Source: Monodelphis domestica
Taxonomy: Eukaryota > Chordata > Mammalia > Didelphimorphia > Didelphidae
NCBI RefSeq assembly: GCF_027887165.1
Contig: NC_077227.1
Coordinates: 347,415,707-347,479,706 of the forward strand
Reading direction: 5' to 3'
DNA: 64,000 bases
The first letter of the stretch is position 1; each line of letters starts with the position of its first letter. This document shows, in pieces, positions 35,041-44,699 of the stretch. Made by a program: the position numbers and the translations under genes. The notes beneath the pieces are model-generated. The model was not told the DNA's origin and did not search any database. It saw only the letters and a program-made list of their open reading frames with translations.

Positions 35041-35344
35041 CCTTAAAATTGTAACCAGTTTCTTTTCAGGAAGCTTGATGTATGATTTGACTTGCACTGA
35101 ACCAATAACCTTAGGCTGCTTCTACTATAGCAAAGTAAAATGGAACAATAAGGCCAGGGTCCAGCTGGTCCTAACAAATATGCTTGTTCTTGATTAGCCA
35201 AAGCTGCCAGAACTATATTTTTGGCATAGTTGATGGTGTTTTTCAATTCAGTGTAGTTGTGCAGACTTGGCCCTGAAGTTAGACAGAGCTTATAAAGATA
35301 AAATTATTTTCTGTTTATTTTATAATTATGAGCTTAGAGCATTT

Positions 35345-35468
35345 TTGAATTAGAGGATCATAGCTTCAGAGCTGGAAGTGAACTCAGAAGCCATGTAGTC
35401 CATCTTTCTAATTTTACTTATGAAGAAATTGAGGCTCTGGGAAATCAAGTGACTTGTCCAAGGTCACA
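35345..35468 (-). mobile_element. MIR-like SINE
   Basis: AGAGGATCATAGCTTCAGAG and GAAGAAATTGAGGCTCTGGG in family order, cut off after CCAAGGTCACA. Confidence 0.75.
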
Positions 35469-35474
35469 TTCTCT

Positions 35475-36575
35475 TTATATTCTTCTGGTAGAACATAAAC
35501 TCTTTGAAGGCAGTGTAAACCTCAAATTTCCTTAGACTTATAAATGTTGGAAATTTCACCATTGGGATATTTCATACTTGGAAAATTTCTTACTGATAGT
35601 CTATTGGAATGGGAACCCCATTGGCATGGGAGGTTCTTTCTCTTCCCTTCTTAAGATTACTTTAGGACAGAAACCCTTTGCTGAACAATGGAAAGGACTT
35701 TGACCTATGCTTAAGCATAGAACAGGAATTTCTTTGAGTCTTGATTGATTTTAGAATTGATACAATGGAGATACTTGGAATAAATCTCCACCCTATTCAG
35801 TCCTAATAGGATTGAGTAAGGGCTGCAGCCTAGATCAAAATTTAATTATTCCAATCTCTACCCTACTCAAGTTAACAGGATTTAGAAAGGGCTGTAGCAA
35901 AGGAGTAAAGATTTAATCATTTGAAAATATGACCTTCAACAGACATGTGCAAAAGCCAGAAACCTCTGGGCGGTCCTGGGTTAAGCGAGAGCCTCCATTG
36001 ACAGGGAAATTGATGAAGAGTGATTGGTAGATGTGAGGACTGAGGGGAGGCAACTTGGAGGGTTTCCTTAAAGATAGGGGGCTGAAGACTCGGGAAGGGG
36101 GAGAGTTGGTCGGTGTGGTTCCTGTGGCTCTGAGAAGGTTTGCTCTGAAGGAAGCTGAAGGTGGGGGCCTCTGAGACTGTTTCTCCATTTTGGACACGTG
36201 AGTAATAGGGACTGATCTCTTTTCTTTGCCCCAGCTATCTAAGGGCTTGGGCCTTTTGGCTCAGCCTACACAGAAGGGGTATTTAAGCCCTATTCCCTTC
36301 TCTCCCTTTTTCTCTCTCTCTATCTCTAATTCCTTTCTTACTCCTATTGTAATTAAACTCCAAAAAAGGCTGACGGCTGACTTGAGTTTTTCATTTAGGA
36401 ATTACATAGCTGATTCCTTGGCGACCTTAAATTAATATATATCAGTCTTTTAAAGTGATTCCCTTGTAACAGCAGGCACTGCTTTTCTTTTTGTCTTTTT
36501 GTCCCCTACATTTGCTCAATTTCCTTGAAATAGGAGGTATTTAATAAATGTTTATTAGATTAGATTAGAGTAAAA
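35475..36575 (-). mobile_element. L2 3' end split by a solo LTR
   Basis: The left part GGTAGAACATAAACTCTTTG and the right part GGCACTGCTTTTCTTTTTGT with TATTTAATAAATGTTTATTA are adjacent in intact L2 3' ends, so the LTR between them is a later insertion. Confidence 0.85.
35514..36471 (+). mobile_element. Solo LTR of an endogenous retrovirus-like element (fossil)
   Basis: A 958-bp block beginning TGTAAACCTC and ending TTGTAACA, flanked by a 4-bp direct repeat GCAG at 35510-35513 and 36472-36475, inside an L2 3' end. A TATA-like box (GGTATTTAAG) near 36,280 and a pyrimidine-rich 3' part suggest sense orientation with U3 on the left. No internal retroviral region is present, as expected after LTR recombination. 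A 4-bp duplication fits class I elements; the family name is unknown to me. Age is moderate, younger than the L2 that it interrupts. Confidence 0.75.
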
Positions 36576-36891
36576 AAAATGCTAGGACCCAAGAATACTC
36601 ATTTTTCCTTCTCTGATAAAAAATAAAACAAAACAAAACACTACTCCTTGAATAAAAAGGTATCTGTAGAACAAAATTTCATTCCTGTGGTATCTCTACT
36701 CTATGGGACACAGATCATCAATCAGGTGATCCACTAGATGAGAAATCCCAATTCATGCTATGGGTCTAGCCGACTAAGATTGAACATGACTCTTTCTCTC
36801 TTGCCCTATATTGTCAACTTCCCATTTGGGATAGCCAGGACACCAACCAGGACTTCATCAAGTCTAGGGATTCTTTGCTCGCATGTCTCAC
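36576..36891. other. Intronic sequence without recognised repeats
   Basis: Lies between the L2/LTR composite and the penultimate exon. Nothing beyond the splice donor was recognised. Confidence 0.4.
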
Positions 36892-36983
36892 CTGTCTGAT
36901 CCGTTCCATACACACTCAAATTTATCAAAAATGCAATCATTTTCATAGAGAGAACACAGCTTGCTGCGGAGGTAGTCATGAAC
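36892..36983 (-). CDS. PPP2R2B: PPP2R2B penultimate coding exon (92 bp)
   Basis: This short exon continues the B55-beta WD40 propeller. It follows a CCCGCAG acceptor and ends in GACAG before a GTGAGA donor. It starts on a codon boundary, encodes 30 full codons and leaves two bases (AG) that join the T of the last exon to make serine. The peptide includes [26 protein letters not shown] and NGSD, which is the family signature between blades 5 and 6 of B55 subunits. Val at the position where PPP2R2A has Cys (ECVW versus ECCW) supports the beta paralog. The lengths of the introns on both sides are unremarkable (4,228 and 4,260 bp). No defect is visible. Confidence 0.96.
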
Positions 36984-37779
36984 CTGCGGGAAGAAACAGT
37001 CAGAATGAGCCACTGAACTCCTTTCCATTTTGGAGACTTTAACGATGGACAGCTCCAAGTGCTACCCAAGTTGCTAAGTCTTTGTCTCAAGGAGTGGTGG
37101 TGGTGATGGCGCTCATTGGAGTGGAGAATAATATTGTCATCTGTTTTGTGAGCAGATGAAGATGCCTAGATGAAGCGAGCTCTCCTCCATCACTGGAAAC
37201 CAGGAGCCAGTGTCTGCCTTATGGGAGAGGGATGTGTGTAAGGCTCTTCTATACACTCACTGTCTATAGGATAAAAGGAACTGAGCAGCAAATTAAGGTC
37301 ATTTGTTCTGTTGTATCATCACTAAGATCATCCAGATGGTCTGTGAGCACCAAGGCTGGATTCTGGATGTGGTAGATGGCTGCCCAGGGCCAACCCTCAG
37401 TGTTGGGTTCTGAGTTTCTCCCTAAAGTGTCTGGGTCTCAGGATTATGAATCTAAGTGACGCCAAAAGGATCGAGAAGTGGCCAGATCAGAAAAGAAGCA
37501 TGTGAGAGAGAACTAGGATGGGGGAGAGAGAATATATCACCATAAAATAGTCAGTCACAGGTTATTTCAGGAACAAGAACACTCCTTGTCATGGATTACC
37601 AGTCGCTTTGCTTTTATTGTTAATGAGATGGTTCCTTCACTCTATCTTGTGGTTGTAGAGGTAAAGAATTCCAGGGAAGAAGCCAGATACTTGGGGCTTG
37701 GTGAACCCTAAATAGGGGTTCTTGTTATTAGCCCCTGGGAAAAAATCTCCAGATGTTTAGATTCCATGTGATCTTACAA

Positions 37780-38220
37780 TCATCCACTCCCACTATTATC
37801 ACTCTAGTTAATTTTGGCCACTTTATCTCCTAATTATTAAAATAGCCCTAGGCTGATTCACTGCCTCTAATCCATCCTGCATATTTGTCATCAGCTTAAT
37901 CTTTCCTCCAAATAATGATCCTATTCAGCCATTCCCCCATTTAATAATTTTCAGTTACTCCCCGTCATGTATAGTATAAATTTCAAATTTCTCAGCCTGG
38001 CATTCAAAATCCTCCATGACGTGACTCTACTTAGAGCCTATACTCTTCTGGCTATGTTGATTTTTACATTATCTTCCATATATCCATGCTTCATTAGGAT
38101 GTAAACTCCTTATGTGCAAGGGCTGTTTTGCTTTGTATAGTCTCAGGATCTGCCCCAATGTCTTACAAATTGGAATTACTTAATAAATATTTGTTATTTA
38201 GTAATTTAGTGGCATTGAAA
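37780..38220 (-). mobile_element. L2 3' portion, antisense (first of three)
   Basis: GGCATTCAAAATCCTCCATG, then AGGATGTAAACTCCTTATGT and ACTTAATAAATATTTGTTAT form the standard L2 3' order. Confidence 0.82.
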
Positions 38221-38224
38221 TATA

Positions 38225-38555
38225 GCTCGTCCTGCCTTTCCTGTCCTTTCCTTTCCTCTTTATCCAGTTAAATTCTACCCATTTCAGTTATCACCTTCTC
38301 CACAATGATGCCCCCATTATTCTCTCCCCCCAACCCTTTTCTCTTAAATTATGGAGCATTTAGTGTCTAGTTCATCCACCTTGATACTCAATCGCATTTG
38401 CCTTGGATTGTTACGATAAATGTGTGTCTATCTTGTCTCTTCAACTAGAGTAGAAACTCTGTGAGTGAAGGGGACAAACCTTTTACTTCCTTTATATCTC
38501 TCACAACACCTGGCATGGTACTAAACATAGTAGATGCTGAATAATCTTATTTATT
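38225..38555 (-). mobile_element. L2 3' portion, antisense (second of three)
   Basis: A second set of L2 3' motifs: AGAGTAGAAACTCTGTGAGT and CACAACACCTGGCATGGTAC, then AGATGCTGAATAA. Confidence 0.75.
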
Positions 38556-38599
38556 TCATAGCTATTTAAGTGCCAACATGAGTTCCTTGGGCATGGCCC

Positions 38600-38925
38600 T
38601 GGAGCGAGATCAATGCACTTGTAAGCTCCCTAAAGGCACACTCCTGGTCTTGTACTTGTCAGTGTGCCTGTCATAGGGACTGTCAGTAACAACCTTCCCC
38701 CTTGCCTACATTATTCAGCATTTTGTTCTATATCTGTCTAGTGCATTTATCATATAATTGTACATTATAGTTTACTATTTTTGTGTCATATTCCTCTGTT
38801 GGATTATGATTTCCATCAGGGAAGGAACTTTGTGAGCTTTAAACAGGGATCCTTTTCTAATTTTGTATTCCTTCTGGCACAATGCTCTGTTTAGTTGCTA
38901 AATGTTTGCTTAATGACCAAATGGG
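38600..38925 (-). mobile_element. L2 3' portion, antisense (third of three)
   Basis: GGATTATGATTTCCATCAGG, TTGTATTCCTTCTGGCACAA and CTAAATGTTTGCTTAATGAC resemble the L2 3' end; more diverged. Confidence 0.6.
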
Positions 38926-38929
38926 GAAT

Positions 38930-39435
38930 GAAGTGTGCGGCACTTACTACTTATTGACCAGGGTTTCCAACTTGTACTCTATGACCTGTTACACAGGAAG
39001 AAAAAGGCCCCCACAAAAAAGCCTGTAGCACCAGTAAGCTGGTGTGCTGGATTTTCCCTTTTCCCCTTCAGATTAGCTTTGTATAAAAAGGAATCAGAGC
39101 AATTAAAGGTCAAGCCCTGTTAAGCACTTGGCACACTCTGAACCCATGCCCAAGGGCACAAGCCCTCTCCACAGTTCACTGGTTGGGGAACACGGTCAGC
39201 TTCTAATTTTCTACCCCCTAAGGGAGGGGAAAGGAGCAAAGTTCCTCCTTGCCCCTACTCAGAGTGCCTAAGACTGTGCAGGCTGTAGGCTATGGGGTAT
39301 AACTAGGCAGATTTTCAGCTGGAGTGAGGGAAGAAGGTGGCCTAGGAAAGAAGCAGAATCATGACAGAAGTTTGGTTGGGGGATTGCATGGGGCAGTGAC
39401 TGTGCGGTGCCTACTAAGGGGATTCTTATCAAGTT
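38930..39435. other. Intronic unique sequence
   Basis: No repeat or coding feature was recognised. Confidence 0.4.
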
Positions 39436-39444
39436 AGGCTTATG

Positions 39445-39640
39445 TGATCATAGAATTATAGCTGCAAGCAACATTCAAGGCCCTCTGATCCAACTCCCAT
39501 TTTATTAATGAAAAAAAACAACTGAGGCCCACAGAGGTTAAAAGTGACTTTACGATGACCATACAACTAGCAAGTGATTTGAACCTAGGTCTTCCCGATT
39601 GTAGATGTAACCTCTATCTATGACTCTGCCCTGTCTTCTG
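39445..39640 (-). mobile_element. MIR-like SINE
   Basis: ATCATAGAATTATAGCTGCA, CAACTGAGGCCCACAGAGGT and TTTGAACCTAGGTCTTCCCG in antisense order. Confidence 0.8.
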
Positions 39641-39654
39641 GCCTTCATAGCATC

Positions 39655-40055
39655 CTAGGATCATAGATTTAGATCTGGAAAAGACCTTAGAAGCCTTCAA
39701 GACCAGCTGTGTCAGACATGTAGCCCATGACACTCCTGAGTGTAGTGGGGACCAAGTTAAAATGGAATTGGGAAATATTTAATGAAATAAAAACAAAGAT
39801 TTGGATGATATGACACTTTAAAATTAAGCCAATATATGGTGCAGTGATCTTTATGTATTGATTGGTATTTGAATTTAACACCACTGATCTAGACCAACCC
39901 CCTCATTTTTCTTGATGAAGAACTGAGTCTGAGTGGTTAAGCCCACCACTAAAAACTTAAGTTTTTGAGGAAGAATATGAACTCAAGTGTTCTAGACTTG
40001 TAGTCCAATCCTCTGTTCACTATAGTGAATAGAGCTACCTGCTAGCCCTGCTCTA
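39655..40055 (-). mobile_element. MIR-like SINE split by a hAT element
   Basis: The left piece ends AGAAGCCTTCAAGAC and the right piece resumes CCAACCCCCTCATTTTTCTT, continuous in intact family members. The interruption is the 183-bp element at 39,704. Confidence 0.82.
39704..39886. mobile_element. Non-autonomous hAT-type element nested in MIR
   Basis: Starts CAGCTGTGTCAGAC and ends TTAACACCACTG, imperfect inverted ends of a CAGTGGTGTCAAAC type. The adjoining 8-bp segments TTCAAGAC (39696-39703) and ATCTAGAC (39887-39894) agree at 6 of 8 positions, a decayed hAT target duplication. A reverse-orientation relative lies at 62,772. Confidence 0.82.
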
Positions 40056-40059
40056 GAAC

Positions 40060-40495
40060 TCCAGCTTTCCTCCTCCTCTTAATCAATGTTTCTTTCTCTA
40101 GATGCCATTCCCCAGTTCTTTTGTAGAATTATCCTTCATCTATTCTGCTTAATTCATTAAAGTGGCTATAATCTCAAATTGTTAAGGCTGGGGAGATGTC
40201 TCCAGTGCCATAGGATTACATCTGCTATTATCTATAATGAATTGTTTGGTTTCTCTGCCCTCTCCCTCTCCTTTAGTCCCTGAGTCTAAGAACCACTGGG
40301 CTCTATCCTGGGTTTGTTCCCAAGAGGCACTTGACATTTATCTCCCTGTTATATTTCTCTGAATTGAGCTTTACTTAAAGAGCTCTTTGATGCACATTTG
40401 GATGTATGAAGAGGATGGAAAAATATGAATTGTGCTACATCCTCAATGGACCTATCTTAAATTAGTGGTATATGTTAAATCACTGATTTCTAGAT
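40060..40495. other. Intronic unique sequence
   Basis: No repeat or coding feature was recognised. Confidence 0.4.
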
Positions 40496-40497
40496 GG

Positions 40498-40572
40498 GTT
40501 TTCCCTTCCCTTCCCTTCCCTTCCCTTCCCTTCCCTTCCCTTCCCTTCCCTTCCTTTCCCTTCCCCTTCTCA
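40498..40572. repeat. (CCCTT)n pentanucleotide microsatellite
   Basis: About twelve nearly perfect CCCTT units followed by interrupted repeats, inside a PPP2R2B intron. It is unrelated to the CAG repeat that lies near the 5' end of this gene. Confidence 0.97.
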
Positions 40573-41211
40573 TTGCTTTATTCCTTTTTGTATCACATTT
40601 CTATCTCTTTCCCATTTTTCTTACATAATCTTCCTTTAAAAAATGCATCTGGTTCCACATATCAAGGCAAATGCCATACTCATGTCCTCTCTGTGTCTTG
40701 AATGGCAGAACCTTTCCACTCTCTCCTGCCCTCTTGGAAATCCTGTGTAATTGGAAATCTTGTGCCTTTGAACTACATTTCCCAGGATCCCACTGACTTT
40801 CTGTCATTATGTGCTGACTTACACAAGGGGATAAATTTGGTGGGGTTCCTGGTCTCGCTCTTTTTGCTTCCTGTTGGTGACTGTGGTAGAGCAGGGGTTT
40901 TTGAACAGGTAGATTAGCCATGGGCATGTGGTTTTATTTTGTTACTTCTAATGATTATTGATAAATCTCTTAAAATATAATATTTTAATTATTGTAGATT
41001 CACTTTAAGTTTTACAATCCTCAGCGACTATAGGAAGTCCATAAAACATGGCAATAATTTGCCTTAGATCCATGGAACATCGTGGAAGCCATGAAAATCT
41101 AGATTTTGAGCTCCTTGAGGACAAGGACTACATTTGATACTTCTCTTATACTATGAACTAGATAGCTAGTGAGGATTCATCCAGTCCTGAGCAACAGACC
41201 CAGTACAGTAC
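40573..41211. other. Intronic unique sequence
   Basis: The piece just before the antepenultimate exon's donor shows nothing beyond the splice site. Confidence 0.4.
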
Positions 41212-41381
41212 CTGGTAAGTCTCAATGGGCCGATTTTCCATGTTGAGGTCCCAGACTTTGACGGTCAGATAATCCCTGGTCATAATGTACCTTCCGCTAT
41301 GACTGAACTTCACATCAGAAATTGAAGAGATGATTTCAGAAAAAAATGACCGGTTGCTTGGATCTTCTGGCTCCTCAAAAA
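41212..41381 (-). CDS. PPP2R2B: PPP2R2B antepenultimate coding exon (170 bp)
   Basis: This exon belongs to the B55-beta regulatory subunit of protein phosphatase 2A, a WD40 beta-propeller protein that selects substrates for the PP2A core enzyme and is mainly neuronal in mammals. On the minus strand an acceptor with a pyrimidine-rich tract and TTTTGCAG precedes the exon, and it ends in CAG followed by a GTACTG donor. Two bases finish a codon from the previous exon (consistent with Leu), then 56 codons follow. Motifs read directly are [24 protein letters not shown] and [13 protein letters not shown], a WD40 blade ending in its WD dipeptide, and the exon closes with NRPIETYQ. The Ile, Thr and Val choices in this stretch fit PPP2R2B better than PPP2R2A, as recalled. 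It corresponds to about residues 265-320 of the 443-residue human protein. The reading frame is fully open and the phase fits the next exon. Confidence 0.96.
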
Positions 41382-41619
41382 CTGCAAAAGAAGAGCATAA
41401 GCTAAAGCCAGGGTTTCCCAGTTAAAGAGTTCTGAACCAGGGCTACATATAGGAGAAATCCAATAGCTACATTGGGCTTCACAAAACCCAGGAGGGGCAA
41501 CTTGGGGAGCTGATGATCTTTGGAATTTTCCCTTCTTTCATGTAATCATCCATCAAATGAAACCACTCTTTTTGGTAGTTACATGAAAGACAAAGAATCC
41601 ACCATATTAAAACAATATG

Positions 41620-41845
41620 AGGAGGGAGCAGTTGGGTAGCTCAGTGGATTGAGAACCAGACCTAGAGACAGGAGGTACTAGGTTCAAATTTGGCCTCAGA
41701 CACTTTCCAGCTGTATGACCCTGGGCAAGTCACTTAACTAACCCCCATTGCTTAGCCCTTACCACTCTTCTGCCTTGGAACCAATACATAGTCTTGATTC
41801 CAAGATGGAAGGTAAGGGTTTAAAAACAAACAAACAAACAAAAAA
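41620..41845 (+). mobile_element. SINE type A, sense
   Basis: A clean copy: head GTTGGGTAGCTCAGTGGATT, core GACCCTGGGCAAGTCACTTA, tail TTCCAAGATGGAAGGTAAGG and an (AAAC)n poly-A end. Confidence 0.96.
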
Positions 41846-41949
41846 CAATGAGGAACCTAGGCAATGGGGAGTTCTCTCCCTCCCTCCCTTATTTCACCCT
41901 CTTCCTCTCATACATATACCCACACCCCCATAACCACACTCTTGCTCTC

Positions 41950-42078
41950 TCTCACTCTTTATTGAGTGACACCAGATTTTAGAGAGCTTTGAATGCCAGG
42001 CAAAGGCCTTTGAACCTTACTCAGTAGGCAGTGAAGAACCACTGAAAGTTTTTGAACCAAGAAATTATGTGATTTTTG
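41950..42078 (+). repeat. Fragment of the ancient interspersed repeat
   Basis: GAGAGCTTTGAATGCCAGGC and AGAACCACTGAAAGTTTTTG fit the middle of the same old repeat as at 5,325-7,310. Confidence 0.5.
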
Positions 42079-42569
42079 GAAATTTATCACATTTCTCTCA
42101 ACTCATCACTATATACTGTCTTAAGATGTTCAGTCTACTGGACAGACAAGGGCTCCCTATTTGTGGACACTTGGGTAGTTTAAGTCATCAAGGGACTTTT
42201 AAGAATGTTGTGACTTAACTTGAAGTAGTACCCTGAGCCTTACTACCCCTTTTCAAGGTAGGAGGAGATGGGAACCCAGAGGTCACCAGTCTTGCTTCCT
42301 ATTATTGGGTACCTCCAATGGAGAACTCTTTAGAAAGATCTTTGTATGATTATTTTTTCCCCGACTACAGCATTCACGTTATCTCTTGGTCATTGTAAGC
42401 TGTTGAAGACAGCAGGTATTCAAGATTGGCTTCAGAGGAAACTAAAAGAATGCATCTCCCTCTCTTCCATTATAGAAGTGGAGATCATGGACAAGTAATA
42501 CTGCATACATTGTCAGACCTTTGTTGATGCATTGGTTGGTTTTGCTAAACTGCCTTTCTTCCCTTTCCC

Positions 42570-42757
42570 CTTCCTTTTTTTTTTAAACCCTTACTTTCTG
42601 TCTTAAGTAACAACTCTAAGAAGGGCAAAGGCTAGACAAAGGGGGTTAAGTGACTTGCCTAGAGTCACAAAACTGGAAAGTGTCTGAGGTCAGAATTGAA
42701 CCCATGTCCTCCTGATTCCAGGCCTGGCACTCTATTGCTGTGCTACCTTGCTGCCCA
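42570..42757 (-). mobile_element. SINE type A, antisense, shortened tail
   Basis: AAACCCTTACTTTCTGTCTT tail, core GTGACTTGCCTAGAGTCACA and head ending CTACCTTGCTGCC. Confidence 0.9.
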
Positions 42758-42894
42758 TCCCCTATTTCATTCTGATTTTTTTATTATAGGTGGTGGTTTA
42801 TTGGGAGGTAAAAGGGTAAGGATATATTTGGATATGCAGGAAATGTAGAGTTTACAAAAATGCCTTGTTTTAAAAGAGAAGACTTGTATTGAAA

Positions 42895-43262
42895 CTTCCC
42901 AACTTTAGCCTTGACATCTCTCACAAGTTCCTGTCCAAACTTGGAGGGATCTACGAGAAAGAGCACTATCCACATTCAGAGGAAGAACTGTGGGAGTAGA
43001 AACACAGAAGAAAAACAACTGCTTGATTAAATGGGTCGAGGGGATATGGCTGGGGATGTAGATTCTAAATGAACATCCTAATGCAAACAACAACATGGAA
43101 ATAGGTCCTGATCAAGGACATGTAACACCCAGTGAATTGTGCGTTGGCTATGGGAAAGGGTGGAGGGAGGGAAGGGAGGAATAGAATATGATTATTGTAA
43201 TCAAGGAATAATGTTCTAAATTGACTAAATAAAATTTTCAAAACAAACAAAACAAAGAAACA
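42895..43262 (+). mobile_element. 5'-truncated L1, 3' end and 3' UTR, sense
   Basis: Contains GAGCACTATCCACATTCAGA, AAACACAGAAGAAAAACAAC and GGGTCGAGGGGATATGGCTG, ending in an A-rich tail. It shares these with the copy at 52,810. Confidence 0.9.
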
Positions 43263-43274
43263 AAAAAAAAAGCC

Positions 43275-44230
43275 TGTCCACTTGGCTATCCTGCTATTAC
43301 CTCAAACTCCACACATCTAAACCAAACTCATTACCTTCCTCTCCACTCTCTGACCCAGTTGATCTCCCTTCTGACTTTCCTAGAATTCCATGAGTCTTCC
43401 CGTCAGCCAGGTTCAAAACTTGAGTCACTTTTATTCTTTTCTCTCTCATCACATCTAATTAATCTCATCAATTCTTCCCCTGTGATGTGTCGTCAGTCAT
43501 CATTCTAGTTCAGCCTTTATCATCACACCTGGCCTCCAGCCTTCTCATTGTTCTTTGCCTTTACTCTTTTCCCATACGATTCTTGTGCACACCAACATTG
43601 GGTCAGCTTTCCTAAGACATTACTTTCATAGTCACTGCCTTGCTCAAAGTCATTCAAATTTTTTAGTTTGCATTCAAGGCCCTGAAATATTGGCATTCAC
43701 CTTCTTTTAAGCCTAATCCCCATCTTTCTGAACATTCCAAGCCAGCCAAACATTTATTCAGTGTTCCCCAAACAGATCTAGTGCTTTCCCATCTTTCTGT
43801 ATTTGCTCTGAAAAATACCTCCCTTTCTCCTATCCTATCCTTCAAAATCCATTATTAAGTAGGTTGGGTAATTGATCCGGGCAGCAGCTGTTGCTAACAA
43901 CCCTTTAGAGGGCACCATCTTCTTCCCTGAGAGCCTGCCATAAAAACATGTTTCCATGCTAGTGATTCTGTAAGAACACTTCAGCCCTGGGACCCACATG
44001 AAGAGTCTGAACAAGTTATAACAACTGAACAACAACAACAACAACAAGTGGCTCAGGGTCTTGGGCACAGAATACAGTTAAGTCAAGACCAGGGGCAGTT
44101 GGGTCTTCAAACATGCCAACTGAACCCCTCCTGATTCTTTTAGTCAATCCTATATCAGAGATCAAAGTATCTGACAGCTATTTCAGATCTCATCTCTTTC
44201 GAGAAGTCTTTCCTGGACAAGAATGATGGA
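43275..44230 (-). mobile_element. L2 LINE fragment, antisense, interrupted
   Basis: TCTAGTTCAGCCTTTATCAT, TTGCATTCAAGGCCCTGAAA and GAACATTCCAAGCCAGCC follow L2 order. After about 43,855 another insertion of roughly 330 bp (ending in a run of CAACAA) intervenes before L2-like sequence resumes with TCGAGAAGTCTTTCCTGGAC. Confidence 0.7.
43860..44055 (+). repeat. Unassigned insertion with (CAA)n end
   Basis: The tail AGTTATAACAACTGAACAAC followed by ACAACAA resembles the 3' end of type B SINEs, but the upstream part does not match that family. Confidence 0.4.
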
Positions 44231-44364
44231 AAGAATATTCATTGGCAGGTTCAAATCCTGCCTCGTCCACTTGCAGGCTTCCTTATATTTGTTAATTGAT
44301 TGAAATTAAATATGCTAAAGGCCTTAAAAATGCTACAAGCCTTAAAAAAACCAGATTATGAACT

Positions 44365-44505
44365 AAGACTTTTAATTTTAATATTTTACAATTACATGTA
44401 AAAATAATTTTTAACATTCATTTAAAAAATTTTGGAGTTCCAAATTCTCTCCCTTCCACCCCCTCTACTCCTATCCTAAGGCAGCAAATAATTTGATGTT
44501 GATCC
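44365..44505. repeat. Interspersed repeat of unnamed family, copy 2
   Basis: TTACAATTACATGTAAAAAT, a pyrimidine-rich tract, then GGCAGCAAATAATTTGATGT; parallels 6,265-6,450. Confidence 0.6.
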
Positions 44506-44699
44506 AAGAGTTTAAAGAAATAGTGCAAAGTTACCGCATCCATCCTCCAAATTCCAAGCATTCTCTGCTCCAAACAACCCTGATTAGATACTCCTGACCA
44601 TCCCTTATACCTAAGATCTCCATGTATAGTCTTTGTGTTAGGATTAAATGGTTTCAGATGTTGCTAGTTTTGAAGCTATCCAATGACTGCCAATTCATT

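Larger units (their letters stand above)
32632..36891 (-). other. PPP2R2B: Last intron of PPP2R2B
   Basis: This 4,260-bp intron has a GT donor and an AG acceptor on the minus strand. It contains SINEs near 32,885, 34,020 and 34,650, an L2 tail near 33,560, MIRs near 34,930 and 35,345, and an L2 end split by a solo LTR at 35,514-36,471. Confidence 0.9.
36984..41211 (-). other. PPP2R2B: PPP2R2B intron between antepenultimate and penultimate coding exons
   Basis: This 4,228-bp intron is bounded by GT and AG on the minus strand. Its content is mostly old repeats: a row of L2 3' ends, two MIR-like SINEs, one interrupted by a small hAT element, and a CCCTT microsatellite. Sequences from about 36,990 to 37,760 and 40,060 to 41,200 are largely unique by eye. 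Confidence 0.9.
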
